This document shows positions 13,588-26,100 of a stretch of 64,000 nucleotides of DNA, piece after piece. Source of the DNA: Ancistrus triradiatus. Lineage: Eukaryota; Chordata; Actinopteri; Siluriformes; Loricariidae. The stretch is taken from the NCBI GenBank assembly GCA_025084515.1, contig JAJAGP010000096.1, forward strand, positions 62,001 to 126,000, given 5' to 3'. The position numbers and the translations under genes are program-made. The notes beneath the pieces were generated by a model that made no database searches, had not been told where the DNA came from, and was given only the letters and a program-made list of their open reading frames with translations. Each line of letters opens with the position of its first letter. The first letter of the stretch is position 1.

Positions 13588-13629
13588 ACTGTAAAGAACC
13601 TTGCAACCCCCGAGAACAGCTTTGGTGTC

Positions 13630-14800
13630 TGTGTTAGGCTTTTGACCCAGACCTTTAGATTACACTGGGCCTATTGCACTCCGATGTTGGTTTAGGATGA
13701 ATTATAATCCAATGATATCCATGACATGGTTTGAATCACAGCAAACAAACCAATTTCCCTACCAATAAAAATCTAAGCTTTAGGCTAGTGGAACCTTAGT
13801 GAACAAGCTTCAATAAAGTGAAACACAAAGTATCATAAAGTTTCCATGTTCTAGATGGTTCCTTGAATACAATATGGGCTCTGTATTGTGTGTAGACCAT
13901 AGATCAGTTAGTAGTGGCATACAAAACCAGATGACTTGCTAAGTGATAATGAATATACATATATATAGTAGTTGCCTAGACTTCCAAATTTTGACCCATT
14001 CAGTGAGTACCCCCAGGCCAGGTTTTTTTGTATAAAATGGCCTGAGTGAGTGAAAAATGTGTGAGAATGCACTGTAAAATGGGGTGTGTGCTGACAATGC
14101 AATACCGAAAGCCAGAAAAACACTTTTAGTACCGTATTATAAAATATTGGGAACTCCCTGATTTTCCAAAATGAAAAGTAGGCTATGTCTACAGGGAACA
14201 AACTTAAAAGGCATTTCTACACGTTGCAATGAAGCATCAATAAGCCAATACAGCTGAGAGACCTGAAATGTGAAGAATTATACCCCTAAATGTCTATACA
14301 AGTGTAGAGCCCAAACTTTTGCATATACTTGCTTATTCGTGTAACTAAAAATACTTCAGCACATGATTTATATTCTGAGACATTCCATGGGCAAACTTTC
14401 CACTGGAGCGTTTTGGTACTACTCTAGTAAGCAACATAGCGCCATCTTGTGTCATAAACACGAATCAAAACAAGAAGCTCAGACAAATGGCGGAAAGAAA
14501 ACAATTCTCGACGTGTTTGGAATAGGCTGTGTATTAAAAAAAAGTTCACAAAACGATTCGATTTCACTATACACACCATTAAACGGTACATATCTGCATG
14601 CTGTTGTTCCAAGTTACTCTGGTAGCTACACATCTGGATTCTTTTTACATCTGGCTGCTTTGGGTTAGAGCCAGCGCAAGAATTCCTGAACCCCACAGAT
14701 AAGGAAGAGGGAAGAATCCAGGGAGTGAAGGGGAACAACAGGAAAGCCCTGGAGCTAAAAAAATGTGAGACGAAGGGAAAAGTAATTATAGCAGCGAGAA
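13630..14800. other. Intergenic DNA between pcsk1 and the GT6 gene
   Basis: No gene or strong repeat recognised. Another AATAAA lies at 13812. A sequence 'agcgccatcttgtg' near 14438 resembles part of CTCF or YY1-type sites but is too short to call. From about 14700 the sequence becomes purine-rich and leads into the GT6 first exon. Confidence 0.5.
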
Positions 14801-14827
14801 AGGGGATAGAGAGAGAGAGACGGAGAC

Positions 14828-16516
14828 ATGGCGGGGGGGGTGATTCCGTGTTACAGAACCGTCCTCAGGTCAGTGGGACTTTGCTTTGTTACTTTCTGTC
14901 TTTGACTCATGCTTTCCGTGGCCCGTTTCCACATGGTGACCTGGCAGACATGGCTAATCTTCATACGTTGCATTTCCTGCCATTTGTGTGGCTCTGTTTA
15001 GTCTTCGGTGGGATGGGGGACTGACACTTTAGAGGCGCAACACAGTGTTTTAGGTTCTTAGCTTGATCTTGATTGATTTATTCAGGTGTGTGCATGTGCA
15101 GCAAACGTACAAGCATCGTCCCAAAGTTGTGCACTGACATATTTAGTTTAATTCTGGATGCCAAATCAAAATGATCCTGAAATGCACACATTTTTAAACT
15201 GTATATATTTACAGGGCCTTACTGTGGGAATAGGAAGCAGCTGTTCATCCTGTGGGCTTGTGTTCTTGCCGGATTGATCTGTAAGTGCAAAATCTTGTTG
15301 TGTAGTCTGGAAACAGCCAGGCTCCTACCACCAGGGCTACCAACCTTACAAATAGATCGTGCTTTCCTGCAAGTTTGGGCAGCCCTGCTCGAGAAAAAGT
15401 GAGACGCATTTTAAGAAAAGGAGCAGTTGTTGGACTCCTATTAAGTAATAGCAAACCCACAACCCTAACCGAGACAAACAGGGTAAACCATATGGGGGGA
15501 TAAAAAGGAATTGGTCCAGGGGTGCCCAAACTTTGCTTACACCTGTAGCCAAGGTAAAGTCATAAACCTATAACAATACTTTTGTATACACAGACTTTTT
15601 AAGAGGGAAGAGGCCGGCTGCCATTTCGGTCCATTTGCTTTCAGCGGCGGAGCAAACAGGGTCAGGCTTAGCGAGTAAAGAGCTTCCCGTGATGACATCA
15701 TGGGGTGCTCCTCTGGTGTGGGGTGACAGCGAGTCCTCAGCTTGGCGCAGAGACGAGTTCGTCCACCTCAACGCCCGCGTGGGCCTTGCGGTCCTAGCAG
15801 TGGGGAACTACAATCGCTTCCTGCGGCGCCTCCTCTCCACTGCTGAGCTGCACTTCCTTCTCAATTTCCCCGTCACTTATTACGTCTTGACTGACAGGCC
15901 GCAAGAGCTGGAGCAGCTCTTGAGGCTGGGACCCAACAGGGAGCTACGGATCATTCCCGTGTCCGAGACGCCAGGCTGGGACAGACTTGGCCTGTGGCGC
16001 ATGGCTCTGTTGGCAACCTTCATCAAGGAGCAGGTCATGCTGGAGATGGATTACATTTACTGCATCGACGCTGACCAGGAGTTCACAAATGTGGTGGGAG
16101 CAGAGATCCTGGGCAAACTGACAGCCACACTCCATCCGGAGTTCTACGGGAAACCGAGAGCCTCTTATCCGTACGAGATGAACCAAGACTCGCTGGCTTA
16201 TGTGGCAGAAGGGGAAGGCGACTATTACTACACCTCGGAGTTCTATGGAGGACTGTGCTCCAGGGTGCTAGCCATGGCCAAAGCCTGCTCTCTTCTCATT
16301 CTAAGGGATCAGGACAGGGGTGTTCGAGCCCAGGAGATGGAGGAAGGCTACCTGAACCGCTACCTGATCAAACACAGACCCAGCTGTGTTCTCTCGCCAG
16401 AGTACAGCTGGTGGAAGTCACCGCAAAGCCAGGAGGTGCCCACTTACAGAGTGCAATCTATAGGCAGACAATGCCTAGCAACAGGAAACATGAAGGGAGA
16501 TGAGGGTGCTTGCTGA
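14828..16516 (+). CDS. GT6-family alpha-1,3-Gal/GalNAc transferase-like protein (ABO/GGTA1/GBGT1 superfamily)
   Basis: Predicted Golgi type II glycosyltransferase that adds Gal or GalNAc in alpha-1,3 linkage. Model: exons 14828-14868, 15234-15280 and 15645-16516, 319 aa. Residues 1-16 form the cytosolic tail, about 17-29 the membrane segment (LFILWACVLAGLI), with a very short stem, then the catalytic domain. Visible GT6 motifs: VTYYVLTD, LEMDYIYCIDADQEF with the metal-binding DxD as Asp-Ala-Asp (residues 171-173), LHPEFYG, GDYYYTSEFYGG, EEGYLNRYL with the catalytic Glu at about residue 263, and VLSPEYSWW. The WHD that normally precedes this Glu is replaced by EME, so acceptor choice may be altered. 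Known members are about 330-370 aa with four or more catalytic/stem exons; here the catalytic part is one exon. The first two exons rest on phase only. Which subfamily it belongs to cannot be settled by eye. Confidence 0.85.
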
Positions 16517-16714
16517 GAAGAGGAACTCTTGACCAAGGTGTGGAGTGTTTCAGACGGACAACTCAAGGGGACGCGTCCGTCCCTGGTTCATTGGGTACAG
16601 GCGGCAATTGTACACCCTTCAGCAAGTGCCAACCTCTGTCTGTAGCCACCGCAGACGCTTCTATATAGATCTCTGGACGCATGCTCAATAATCAAGGTGA
16701 GAAAAGAGGAATCT

Positions 16715-16975
16715 GTTCATCTGGACACAGTTTTCTTGGGAGAAACGTTTCGTCACTCATCTAAGTGACTTCTGATGTCTCAGCTAGTTGGAAAACTTCC
16801 ACTCCCCAATCTTATATACAGCACATTTGCATAACGAACAGTGGGACTGGTGATCAGTTTCACATGCAAAACTGCCACGTTCATCAATTACAACGCGCTA
16901 TTCATCTAGGACTGGGAATAGTTGCAATCATGGCATTGTAAGATGGCCAGAGGTGAACTCTGATATGCTGAATTG
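16715..16975. mobile_element. Retroelement fragment, possibly Penelope-like
   Basis: The segment around 'gagaaacgtttcgtcactca' (16740) and 'tcatctaagtgacttctgat' resembles a repeat common in fish genomes that I associate with Penelope-like elements. Only about 260 bases are present and no reverse transcriptase or GIY-YIG coding is visible. The class assignment is from memory and uncertain. Confidence 0.35.
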
Positions 16976-16980
16976 GATGT

Positions 16981-17420
16981 ACAGTACTGTGGAAAAGCCT
17001 TAGGCTACCATTAGATATTCCATTGTTTTAGCAATAGTATAATGACCATATTGAATTGTCAAGCTCTATTAGAAAGCAAGCAGAAAATTATATTTTGTAT
17101 GCAGCATTAAAAAATGGAACTTCTATAGGTTACAGTGGTAAGTATTTAGTGTGACCTGTTACATTTGAGCAATAGCAGCTTCATCGGGTTGCCAGGTTGA
17201 CACTTGAGGGCAGGAATGGTCTTTGTGGAAGGGTAGCAGCCAAGAAAGCTCACCAAAACTGGAATGAAGATCAGTGGAAAAGAGGACTATGGAGTGACGA
17301 ATCAAAGTTTTAAAGTCTGGGGTCTAACTGGCGACAATGTGTTACACATGGTCATTATACCATTCCTAAAACAAGTCTAATGGTGACCTAGGACTTTAGG
17401 ATAGGAATGTATATTAGGTG
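16981..17420 (+). mobile_element. Tc1-like element remnant ('cagtactgtg' terminal-repeat family), copy 1
   Basis: Starts with 'acagtactgtggaaaagcct', almost identical to the starts at 20692 and 60052. Near 17268-17312 a frame reads NWNEDQWKRGLWSDESKF, the block around the first catalytic Asp of Tc1/mariner transposases. The rest is degraded and internally deleted. Confidence 0.65.
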
Positions 17421-17429
17421 CAGACTCAC

Positions 17430-18580
17430 CCCAGAGCATAAGAGAACAGAACCATGGATTGTGGTGGTGCGACGATTGAGTTACTGGACTACAGACTACA
17501 ATGTCAGTATCTTGTAAGACGTGTCATTCCTGTTGGTATCTGCCAAATGTCAATGTAGATCTTAACGTTCTTATATGTAGTCTATCATCAAGTGGACAAC
17601 TAAATACTTTAGGTCAATCAAGTAGCTAAGGATAACAAGAGTCAAGCAAAGTCCTTTATACGTCTGGTAGAGGAATCGTGAAATCTCTGGCATCCCAATC
17701 ATATTAAACAGCAGCAGCAATAAATACAGGGGGAAAGAACGATTGTATGCGTTTGTCAAGTTCACATTTTATTGAACTGATGTAACATTTCTCAGGTGAA
17801 CAGGTTGGAAACATTTCATAACATCTTAAGGAACCCCATACCACTGCGAAGAGCGTTCCGAGGGTTTTTCCCAACTTGCTTTGCACGTTTTTTTGTGTGT
17901 TTGGTACACGTTTTACCCAACACTTTGCATCTCTCTATAGGATGGTCTCTTTGAAAGGGCAATGGAATTGAAAAAGAAAATTTGCTCAGAAAGATCTCGA
18001 ACCTCCCAACAATCCCTTATGGGTGGCTGGCATTGCCATAGTCGCTAAAGGAATGAGTAATCCAAGAGATCTGAACTCCAGCAGTTGAAGAAATTCACAA
18101 CACAAGCTGGGACTGAAGGAAGCAGGCTGAAATTGCTGCTAGACTTCAAATTAATCATTACACAGATCTGGAGGACTTCCATCGCTGTACGACTCGTTAC
18201 TGCAACAGAAGACTAATACAGGTACCAAGGTTAGGAGGGAGAGGAAGAAATAATACAATATCAGACCCATTTCGAGAGTCCCTAACCTATGCCATCTGGT
18301 GAGGATGGCGTCACATTTACCACTCAGGGACAGAGCAAAATACTGAAGACGTATTTATACAATTTAGTAATTTCTCCGCTTTAAAATAGCATCTGACCAA
18401 TACTGGTTATCAAGCAGGATTCAGAATACGCCAGTCTGAGCTGATTATTGCAAGGCTCCACCCAGAATCTTTTTTTTTTTTCTTTCCTCCACAGAAGCTA
18501 ACGTAAGATAATGCTTCAATCGGTAAAGGAAAAGGAGACAGCTCCTATATCCGGTAAGACTGTACGTCTGTAGTGATCAA
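17430..18580. other. Intergenic DNA or distal ell2 3' UTR, nothing certain
   Basis: No gene recognised. A minus-strand AATAAA (plus-strand tttatt at 17768-17773) could be the distal ell2 polyadenylation signal. Bases 18000-18330 look like worn transposon sequence but I could not assign a family. Confidence 0.35.
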
Positions 18581-20197
18581 AAGTTCAGAATGGATCAGGC
18601 TGCACGATGCAACAAAACAGTCCGTGTGCTCGCAGATAATCAAACTAAATCTACATGTTCTTTCTGGTCTGGAAAACAGAAGGAATGGAACATGGTGATC
18701 TACGGTTCTATCATTTCTTTCATGAAACTTAAAATTGCGTGCGCTAAACCAACAGATGCCATTTATTTCAAATCATCAAAACAATATTTTTTTTTTTTGG
18801 CAAAACATTTGAACACAGGTTTTGTAAACAAGGCTTTCCCTTAAACTTTTAAGCATCTTCGCCGGCGCGTTCCATGAAAACAAAAGTCTCGCGCGTGTAT
18901 CCGATCACTTCATGACTTCCGTTCACTCAAATAGAAATCAGTTTCCTTCCTCCTGCGTTACAAAAAAAAAGCTTGCAACTCATAAATCATAAATAACTTC
19001 TGGAATAATTAAGAATATATCTGAAATAGTCATAAAGGCTGGCTTCGGCGCGTCTGCCTCAGCAAGTGTACGCCGCTGTGCAGAGATCACACCCGAGCCA
19101 TTCTTCCAAATGCTCCTTGCTTATCTTTCTAATTAAGAACACGTAACACACGCCAGGCCGATCACGCGTTCTCTGGCTGGTTTCAAGACTATAGCAGCTT
19201 TTTTTTTTTTTTTTTTTTTTTACTTTTCCAAAGGGGGTTTCACTTTAGTTTTTCCTCATTTCTGTATTTCTATGCACATTTCCACTCAATCATTCACACA
19301 GGCCTAGCCATACATCATTCACACTTCCATCACACACACACACACTCTCATCTGTTCATCAGGTGTGAGTACGTGTGCTTTCTGGCTTCTCACACAAGCG
19401 CGTACACACGTGAAAGCATGCACACCTTCCACGGATGCGTCGGACTCGTCGCAGTCCTTCTCCCTACCGCTGCGGCCCCTGGGAGACCCTGGTCGACGTC
19501 CTCGTGTGTAAACGAACATGTTTAAGGCACCAGTTGCACAGTGAGCAAGAATACTGGTCCTGCTGAAGGCAGGGTCCCGGGAGCATGAGAAATCTCACAG
19601 CCCCTGGCTCCATGTGCCCTCGGTTTAAATACGCTCGGGCTCCGCTGATCCATGCAAAAGGCTTCGGGAAGTCAAACATACTTTACGTAAGGCCGCCGGC
19701 ATTGCATCGTGTACAGGAAAGAAACTAAACCCTATATCATCCGAGGATCTTATTCTCCTTCCGTTCAAAATAAATAGATCTTCCTTTTTTTCTTTTTGCT
19801 TTTTTTAAATACACATAGCTATTTATATATAGTATTTTCTTTGCGTCGATAAATGTTTAATTCTTTAGTTTTTTTGTCTTTTTTTGTTTTTTCCTTAAAG
19901 TCCATCAAAAGTAAGGAAGCGTGTTATTCCCCGGGACATGTATGACATCAAGAGCAGGAAGAGATTCGCTCTTCTCAAAAGATGGAGGCAGTGGCCAGAG
20001 GGAATAACACGTCAGAGAAAAGGTCAAAAGGGGGACAGGGCAGAGAAAAATGAAAGTAATAATGAAATGTAGACTTGTAAAGCATGGGGTCTTTAGGGTG
20101 GTGTCAATCATCATCCAGGCTCTTTGATCTCCTGGCTCCGGCTGGCTGTGGCCTTCAGGCTGAGAAAAGATCCGCACAGCTCTCGAGGTCCCAGCAC
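17768..20197 (-). other. Probable ell2 3' UTR
   Basis: Downstream of the ell2 stop on the minus strand there is no further coding signal for more than 2 kb. Candidate minus-strand AATAAA signals are at 18767-18762 and 17773-17768. The tract contains a 20-plus poly-T run at 19201 and a short CA repeat at 19331-19347. Ends are inferred. Confidence 0.4.
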
Positions 20198-23100
20198 CTA
20201 AAGCCAGGACTGCGCCCTCCGTTGGTCAAAGTCAGCAATGAGCCTCTTTATGTGGGCCAGTTTGTTGTGCAGGTACTCGCAGCGCTGCCTCTCATCGTGG
20301 TAGTTTGGGTTGTGCTGTGGGCGGACACAGGCGGATCATTTACATTCGTACTTGCACCATCATGGCTGTGCTACTGAATTTTGAAGAAACGTTCAGGCAA
20401 ACTCACTTGCTTCACTTTCTTGTATTCTTGAAGCACCTCTTCATGCGCCTCCTACAAAAGGAAGAGAGTCATGATCTAGGCGGTAGCATCGCGTATCTAA
20501 ATAGGTCATCTGCACCGACTGATGCAAAGGGAAATCACAAATGGTGAGAAATGAATCGACAGTTCAGGAGTGAGTCAGGAGAAGACAATGCAAGTTAATT
20601 TTTAGTGGGCTGAATTCTCCAAACGATCACACGTCTTTCTAGGACATAAACTATATAAACCAGCACCAGTGGCTTGGGGCACCTCAGGACCTACAGTACT
20701 GTGCAAAAGTCTTAGGCCACCATTTTTAGCAATGGTGTAACAACCATATATAAATAGAGGATATTTTTATGCGGGATACACCAGCATACCAAAAACTGAA
20801 AAAGCAGGCTACGAGTGTGACCTCCCCATAGACTTGAGCAACAGCAGCATCTGGCTAACATCTGGCTATAAATCGATCCTACAGTCCGAAGAAGCTTGAT
20901 CAGGAGCAGTCAAAAAACCACTTTATCCATAAACATATTTCACTAATTACCGACTTCTGCCTAAAGAAGCCATGTTGTTCTGCAAATAGCTTTTTTGTGT
21001 ACACATTTCCTGTACGTTTCTATCTTAATAAAGTGACAGAGGAAGAATATATGGCATTACAGCATTGCTAAAACAGCAATCTAATGGTGGTGTAAGACTT
21101 TAGCACAGTACTGAATGTACAAGGTCTGGGCTGGGCGTCGCAGACAGGGAAACCCTGCTATGGAACAGGTTCTGCTTGCAAGAAAAGCACCGACATCACC
21201 GAGCAACACTTGTAAAACTGGAAATTACCCTGGGACCCCGTGTAAATTTAGTCCAGTCCAGAATGCGTTTCTGATTCCTCACTAACCACACCATTTAAAA
21301 CAAAAAACAAGTTGTAGCTGTATGACTTGGCAGAGGATGTTACCCATAACAAGAAGCTTATCTCATAACAGTTCACCCACGCAAGACGTTTGGGACTTTC
21401 GTTCATGAAAAGTTGCATTCTGACCTGGAACTCTTTGGAGCCGGGCAGCAAGCGCCTGCACCGGGCATCCAGGAGTGTGAAACGGCGCGTGATGCTTTCC
21501 ACACGAGCGTGAAGGCCACGGTACTCGTCGTACTCGCCGTTGAAGTCATCCTTGTAGCGCTGCCTCTGATCCATCGACACCACGGCAGTGTATTTACTGG
21601 CAAGGATCAGAGAACACACACCTTTAACACATCAGCAATGGACGACAAGCTCATTAGTGCAGATTTACTGAGATTAGAGGCGGGGCAAAAATGGGAGGAT
21701 GTGCATCCGAGTTGGGTTAGGAGTTCTCATGCGATTGCATTTTTCGAACACCAGAGGGCACCCGCATACACCCCGCTCTCGGTTATTCTTCAGAAATGCT
21801 GAGAATGGCACGTTATTTCAGATATGGTGACGCTACAATAGAGCACTGCTGATCATTTCAAACACCTCTAAAAAGTTGTTCAAGAAAAGGTGCATGGTTT
21901 TGCACCGTTGACACTTCAACGAACACTAAACCCTGGGTCTTGACCATGGTTGAGTTTGGAGTCTGACTGTTTGAGGCTGTGGACAGGTGTCCTTTATACA
22001 GATAACGAGGTCACACAGGTGCCATTAATACAGGTAACAAGTGCAGGACAGAAGAGCTTCTTAAAGAAGTTACAGGTCTGTGAGGGCCAGAAATGTTGCT
22101 CGTTTGTGGGTGACCAAATACTTATTTTCCACCATAATTTACAATTAAATTCTTTAAAAATCCTACAATGTGATTTCCTGGATTTTCTTTTCTCATTGTG
22201 TCTCTCATACTTGAAGTGCAACTATGATGAAAATTACAGACCTCTCTCATCTTTCTAAGCAGGAGAACTTGTACAATCAGCCCCACTGTAACAGTCATAT
22301 CACAGACGAACAAGGTATGGGCTTCCTCAGAGGAAATTGGATGGATATTGGACTCTTGTTATCTGAATACGTTATCCCAAATAATTCCCATAGCATTCCG
22401 ATAACAGGATTTGACTGTACTGATAAGGCTGGTTAGAGAGGGTATAAAAATGACGAGCCAACTCACGCTATGTAATCAGGAATCACCGGGGTGGACAGCT
22501 CAGTCACCTCAGCTTTGGTTGTTTTGTCTGTGGAGGAAAAACCGAAAACTCGTACATGCACACTTTGCTCAGAATACAAATACTCAAACATTACTCTAAC
22601 AGTTCAACCAAGGACTGAAGCGATTGTATTCATGATCATATTCTATTCTCCTTCACGCGAACATCCCCAAATTGGAACGAAAACCCCTCACCTTCTCTGT
22701 GCGATTCGGAATCTGAAGCCGGGCTCTTCACATTGGCCGGTGAGTGCGTCTCCTCGGTGCGGTGTCTCTTCCGGGGCCTCTCCTCTTCGGCGTCCCTGTG
22801 CGGCGCCCTGTCGTCCTCCCTCCTCTCACGCTCCTTGTCTTTGTGCTTCTTGGACTTCTTTTTGGGCTTTTTGCTACTGCTGACTGCTGGGGATACGGTG
22901 GAGGCCGGGTGGAAGGTGGAGCAGGGGGTGAGGGCGCGAGGGGTGTAGCGCTCGGTCTCTTCGCCGCACGTGGAGCTCTGGTCCAGCGGGAGGTCCTGCG
23001 TTCCGCGGCCCTCGGGTGTACTGGGCGAGTTGGAATTGGAGCCGGAGGGGGGGTGGGATACAGGGGGCTGGGACGAGGCACCGGGGCAGGCTGCACTTAC

Positions 23101-26100
23101 TGGGGGGGCAGCTCTTTTCTCGGATTCGGTGGAGGGTCGGCGATCTGAGGAGCTCAGAGTTACTCGGTTGCTAAGGTGAGAGATACGGGGCTTCTTGGGC
23201 ATCAAGGGGTCGATGAATTCTCCTTCAGGCTGGTGTTTCTAACGTGGGAAGAGAAGCCAGGTGTTGAATTACTCTTCAAATTCGGTATTACAAGATGAAC
23301 TTTTGAATTGGACCTCCAACATTTAACATCTAGGCTGCCCCAGAAGTTTGGGTATCTGAGTTTTTGAGAAGGTTTCTTCTTTATAACGTTTAGAGAGTTT
23401 TTCCCCCTTGCCACTGAACTCATGCTTGCTCAGGTAGGGCGTTGAGCCTAAATTTGTAAAGCTGCTTTGAGACGACGCTCTGTTGTAAAAACACTACAGA
23501 AATACATTTAACTTGAATGCGATTGGACCTTTGTAGATCTGCAAAACCATGCAAGCCTGAATCCTTCACTATACGCAATAGCAGCCAAAATTGTTGACCT
23601 CAATTTATACATTTCACAACTTCTATGTAAAATCTCTAAAACAAAAGGACCACAAGGGCCCCAAGACGACTTTCAGTGATGTGTTCCATAGTGCTGACCG
23701 GGAAGTAATGCAGGTAGAAACCGAAGAGGTGGAGGCACGGATATCATGGGACTGCAGGAGAATTTTTGGGGAATTACCTGTGGCGATGTCGGTTCTTTGG
23801 GAGAACTGCTGGATGCGAGAGGATCAGCAGACGAGCCCAGTTTACTGTAAAGACAGCAGAGTATTTCTTTTGTCAGGAGCTTCCAGAAGCCGCTCTCCTT
23901 TTCCCCCGCCACATCGCTCGCATTCCAAGAGTCCTTACGCTGTATGGTAAACAGACCAAGGACTTACCGTGTGAGGATTCGGTCCAACTGAACACGTTCG
24001 TCTTCCGAATAGCCCGGCCAGTTCCTGTGGATGTCCCGGTAGGCGAACTCTTTTAGGGAGTACGAGTTATCCTTTGGATTCAGATTGGCAACCTAAAAGT
24101 AAAGACAAGAATGTCTGGTTATAACAGGCACCTTGGCACCGGAGGAACTTCTTCCATAGTTGGGATGATCCGTAAAAAAGTGCCCTGCCACACTGGACCA
24201 TTAACTTTAAAAAACACCGGGCTAATACTGTGAAGGTTCCGATCGTACCACCGGGACTGCGACCCTCTGTGGCATGGACTCAACAAGCGCTCTCAATAAT
24301 GTTAGCAGATCCTTTACGTCAAGGACTTAAAATAAAAACAACCTCGATTGGGTTGAGAGCTGAAGGATTCTTGAACTTTTTGTAATGTTTCTCAAACCAT
24401 TCCAGAGCCATTGCTGCAGAGGCAGGGTGCATCCTGCTGAAAGAGGCCACGGCCATTAGGGGATACCGTTGGCACGAAGGGGCGCACTCGATCTGCAGAA
24501 ATGTTTAGGTAGGTGGTAGTGCGTCAATCGTTTGTCTTGCTATCGTTGTCAGGACATTCCATTGGTGTGAATGACAATGAAGCTAATTAATACTGTACCT
24601 AACCTTAACTCCAGTGGCCAAAAGCAACATTTTTGGCTCTTACTTTAACTAAAAAGTTGGCACTTTTCTTTAAAAAACTAGTAGTGAGGACCGGAAAAAG
24701 TCCTCACAAGCAAAAATTCCAGGTTTTCCTGTCATTGTATGGACACTGGTCCTCAAGTACAGCAAGACACACACTTGGTACACAAGGCACTTTGTTTACA
24801 GCGGTCTCGATGTTTATAACTACGAGCTGCAGAATTAAGAAGAGCTTCTTCCCCTTTCATTTCTGATGTACTGTAATTTTGCTCAGCACTATCCGTGTTC
24901 CTGTTTTTAAGTCAACCTTGGCACAGAGAAGTGACAATAGGAGGAAAGAGCCATGTTTTAAAACACCAGCCTGAAAACACATCAGTGTAATTACCCAGGA
25001 ACTGTACCATTCTTCTGGGTAATTGTCAGTAGGGCTGGCACAATTATTATCAAGTTGTAATGGGGTTAACAAAAACAAAAAGGTTTGAACTTCTATCTTG
25101 GGGCTGTAACATGTAGAAGGTATTCTAGATTTTTATCATGCATGCTGGCAGAGTTTCGTTGCTGAGGTTGTCACTTTTGGCATGTTTGCATTTTAATTCT
25201 TGTATCTTTGTAGGCATGAAGCCTTGTTAATCGCAATTATTTAAATGACTAATCATCATCTAAAGTTTCATGACTGTGACAGGCCTCCATGTCCTTCTAC
25301 CCAGGATTTCACTAATACAGTTAGAGTTTTTCCTTCCGGGAAAATGCCCTGATAAACCTACATTTAGCAAAGAAGTCCAACTGATTACTAAAGCCTGTTT
25401 AACTTATATTAGAGTATGACCTGAGCCTAATCTACAAACATCCAAACTGAAATACAGCTGATGATAAGCAATGCAAGTTGCTTGCAGATTAAAGACATTC
25501 AATAAAAATACCTAGCAGTAGTGTCTTGGAATTCCTAAACTGTAGATTAACTCTTCTGCATGCAATTGTTAGTGAAGTTCAACCTGAATGAACCTAAACA
25601 AAAAGGTGGCTGGTTTGATGAAACATCTACCACAATAAAAATGGAGCCAGCTCAGCAACTATGCAGACATTTTATCATAACCACAAAACACTTCTGATAA
25701 AACGCTGGAGAAACCCTAACAGTCAGGGGAATGTGATAATGTCCACTGTGGATAATTTCAGGTCTGTCTGAAACCAACTTTAGGAGGAGGTGTCAGACTC
25801 CAGCAGTGATTAATTGAAAAGTTAAAAGATCAGCAAGAAACAAAAACTGAATGGTTAAAATTGCAGTCAGGTTTGATTGAACAAACAGGCCAGGGTGAGA
25901 ATGGGGCTGATCTTGCAAGCATTCCAACCAACACTCTCCTTCGGGAGAATTAACACCTTGGAGATACAAAAAAAAAAAAAACAACACAGCTCTCACCTGT
26001 TAAGAAAACAACTGAAGCTATGCGATGTCAGAAATGCTAAGTAAGCAGAACTGGTAGTTCCCATAACTTCCGTCCCAGCAGTGTTTTTTTCTTTTCCTTC

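Larger units (their letters stand above)
11143..13620 (+). other. Probable pcsk1 3' UTR and downstream flank
   Basis: No coding signal follows the TGA at 11140-11142. AATAAA hexamers occur at 12830, 13031 and 13582. The last is followed within 50 bases by a GU-rich 'tttggtgtctgtgtt' stretch and is the best candidate polyadenylation site, implying a UTR of about 2.4 kb. The UTR would include a Tc1-like remnant at about 12090-12640 and a diverged tRNA-derived SINE at about 11585-11660. Transcript extent is inferred only. Confidence 0.45.

Noticed and set aside
22728..23148. Overlapping long frames on both strands around 22.7-23.2 kb
   Set aside because: These are shadows of the GC-rich central ell2 exon; only the minus frame matches ELL2 and has valid splice borders.
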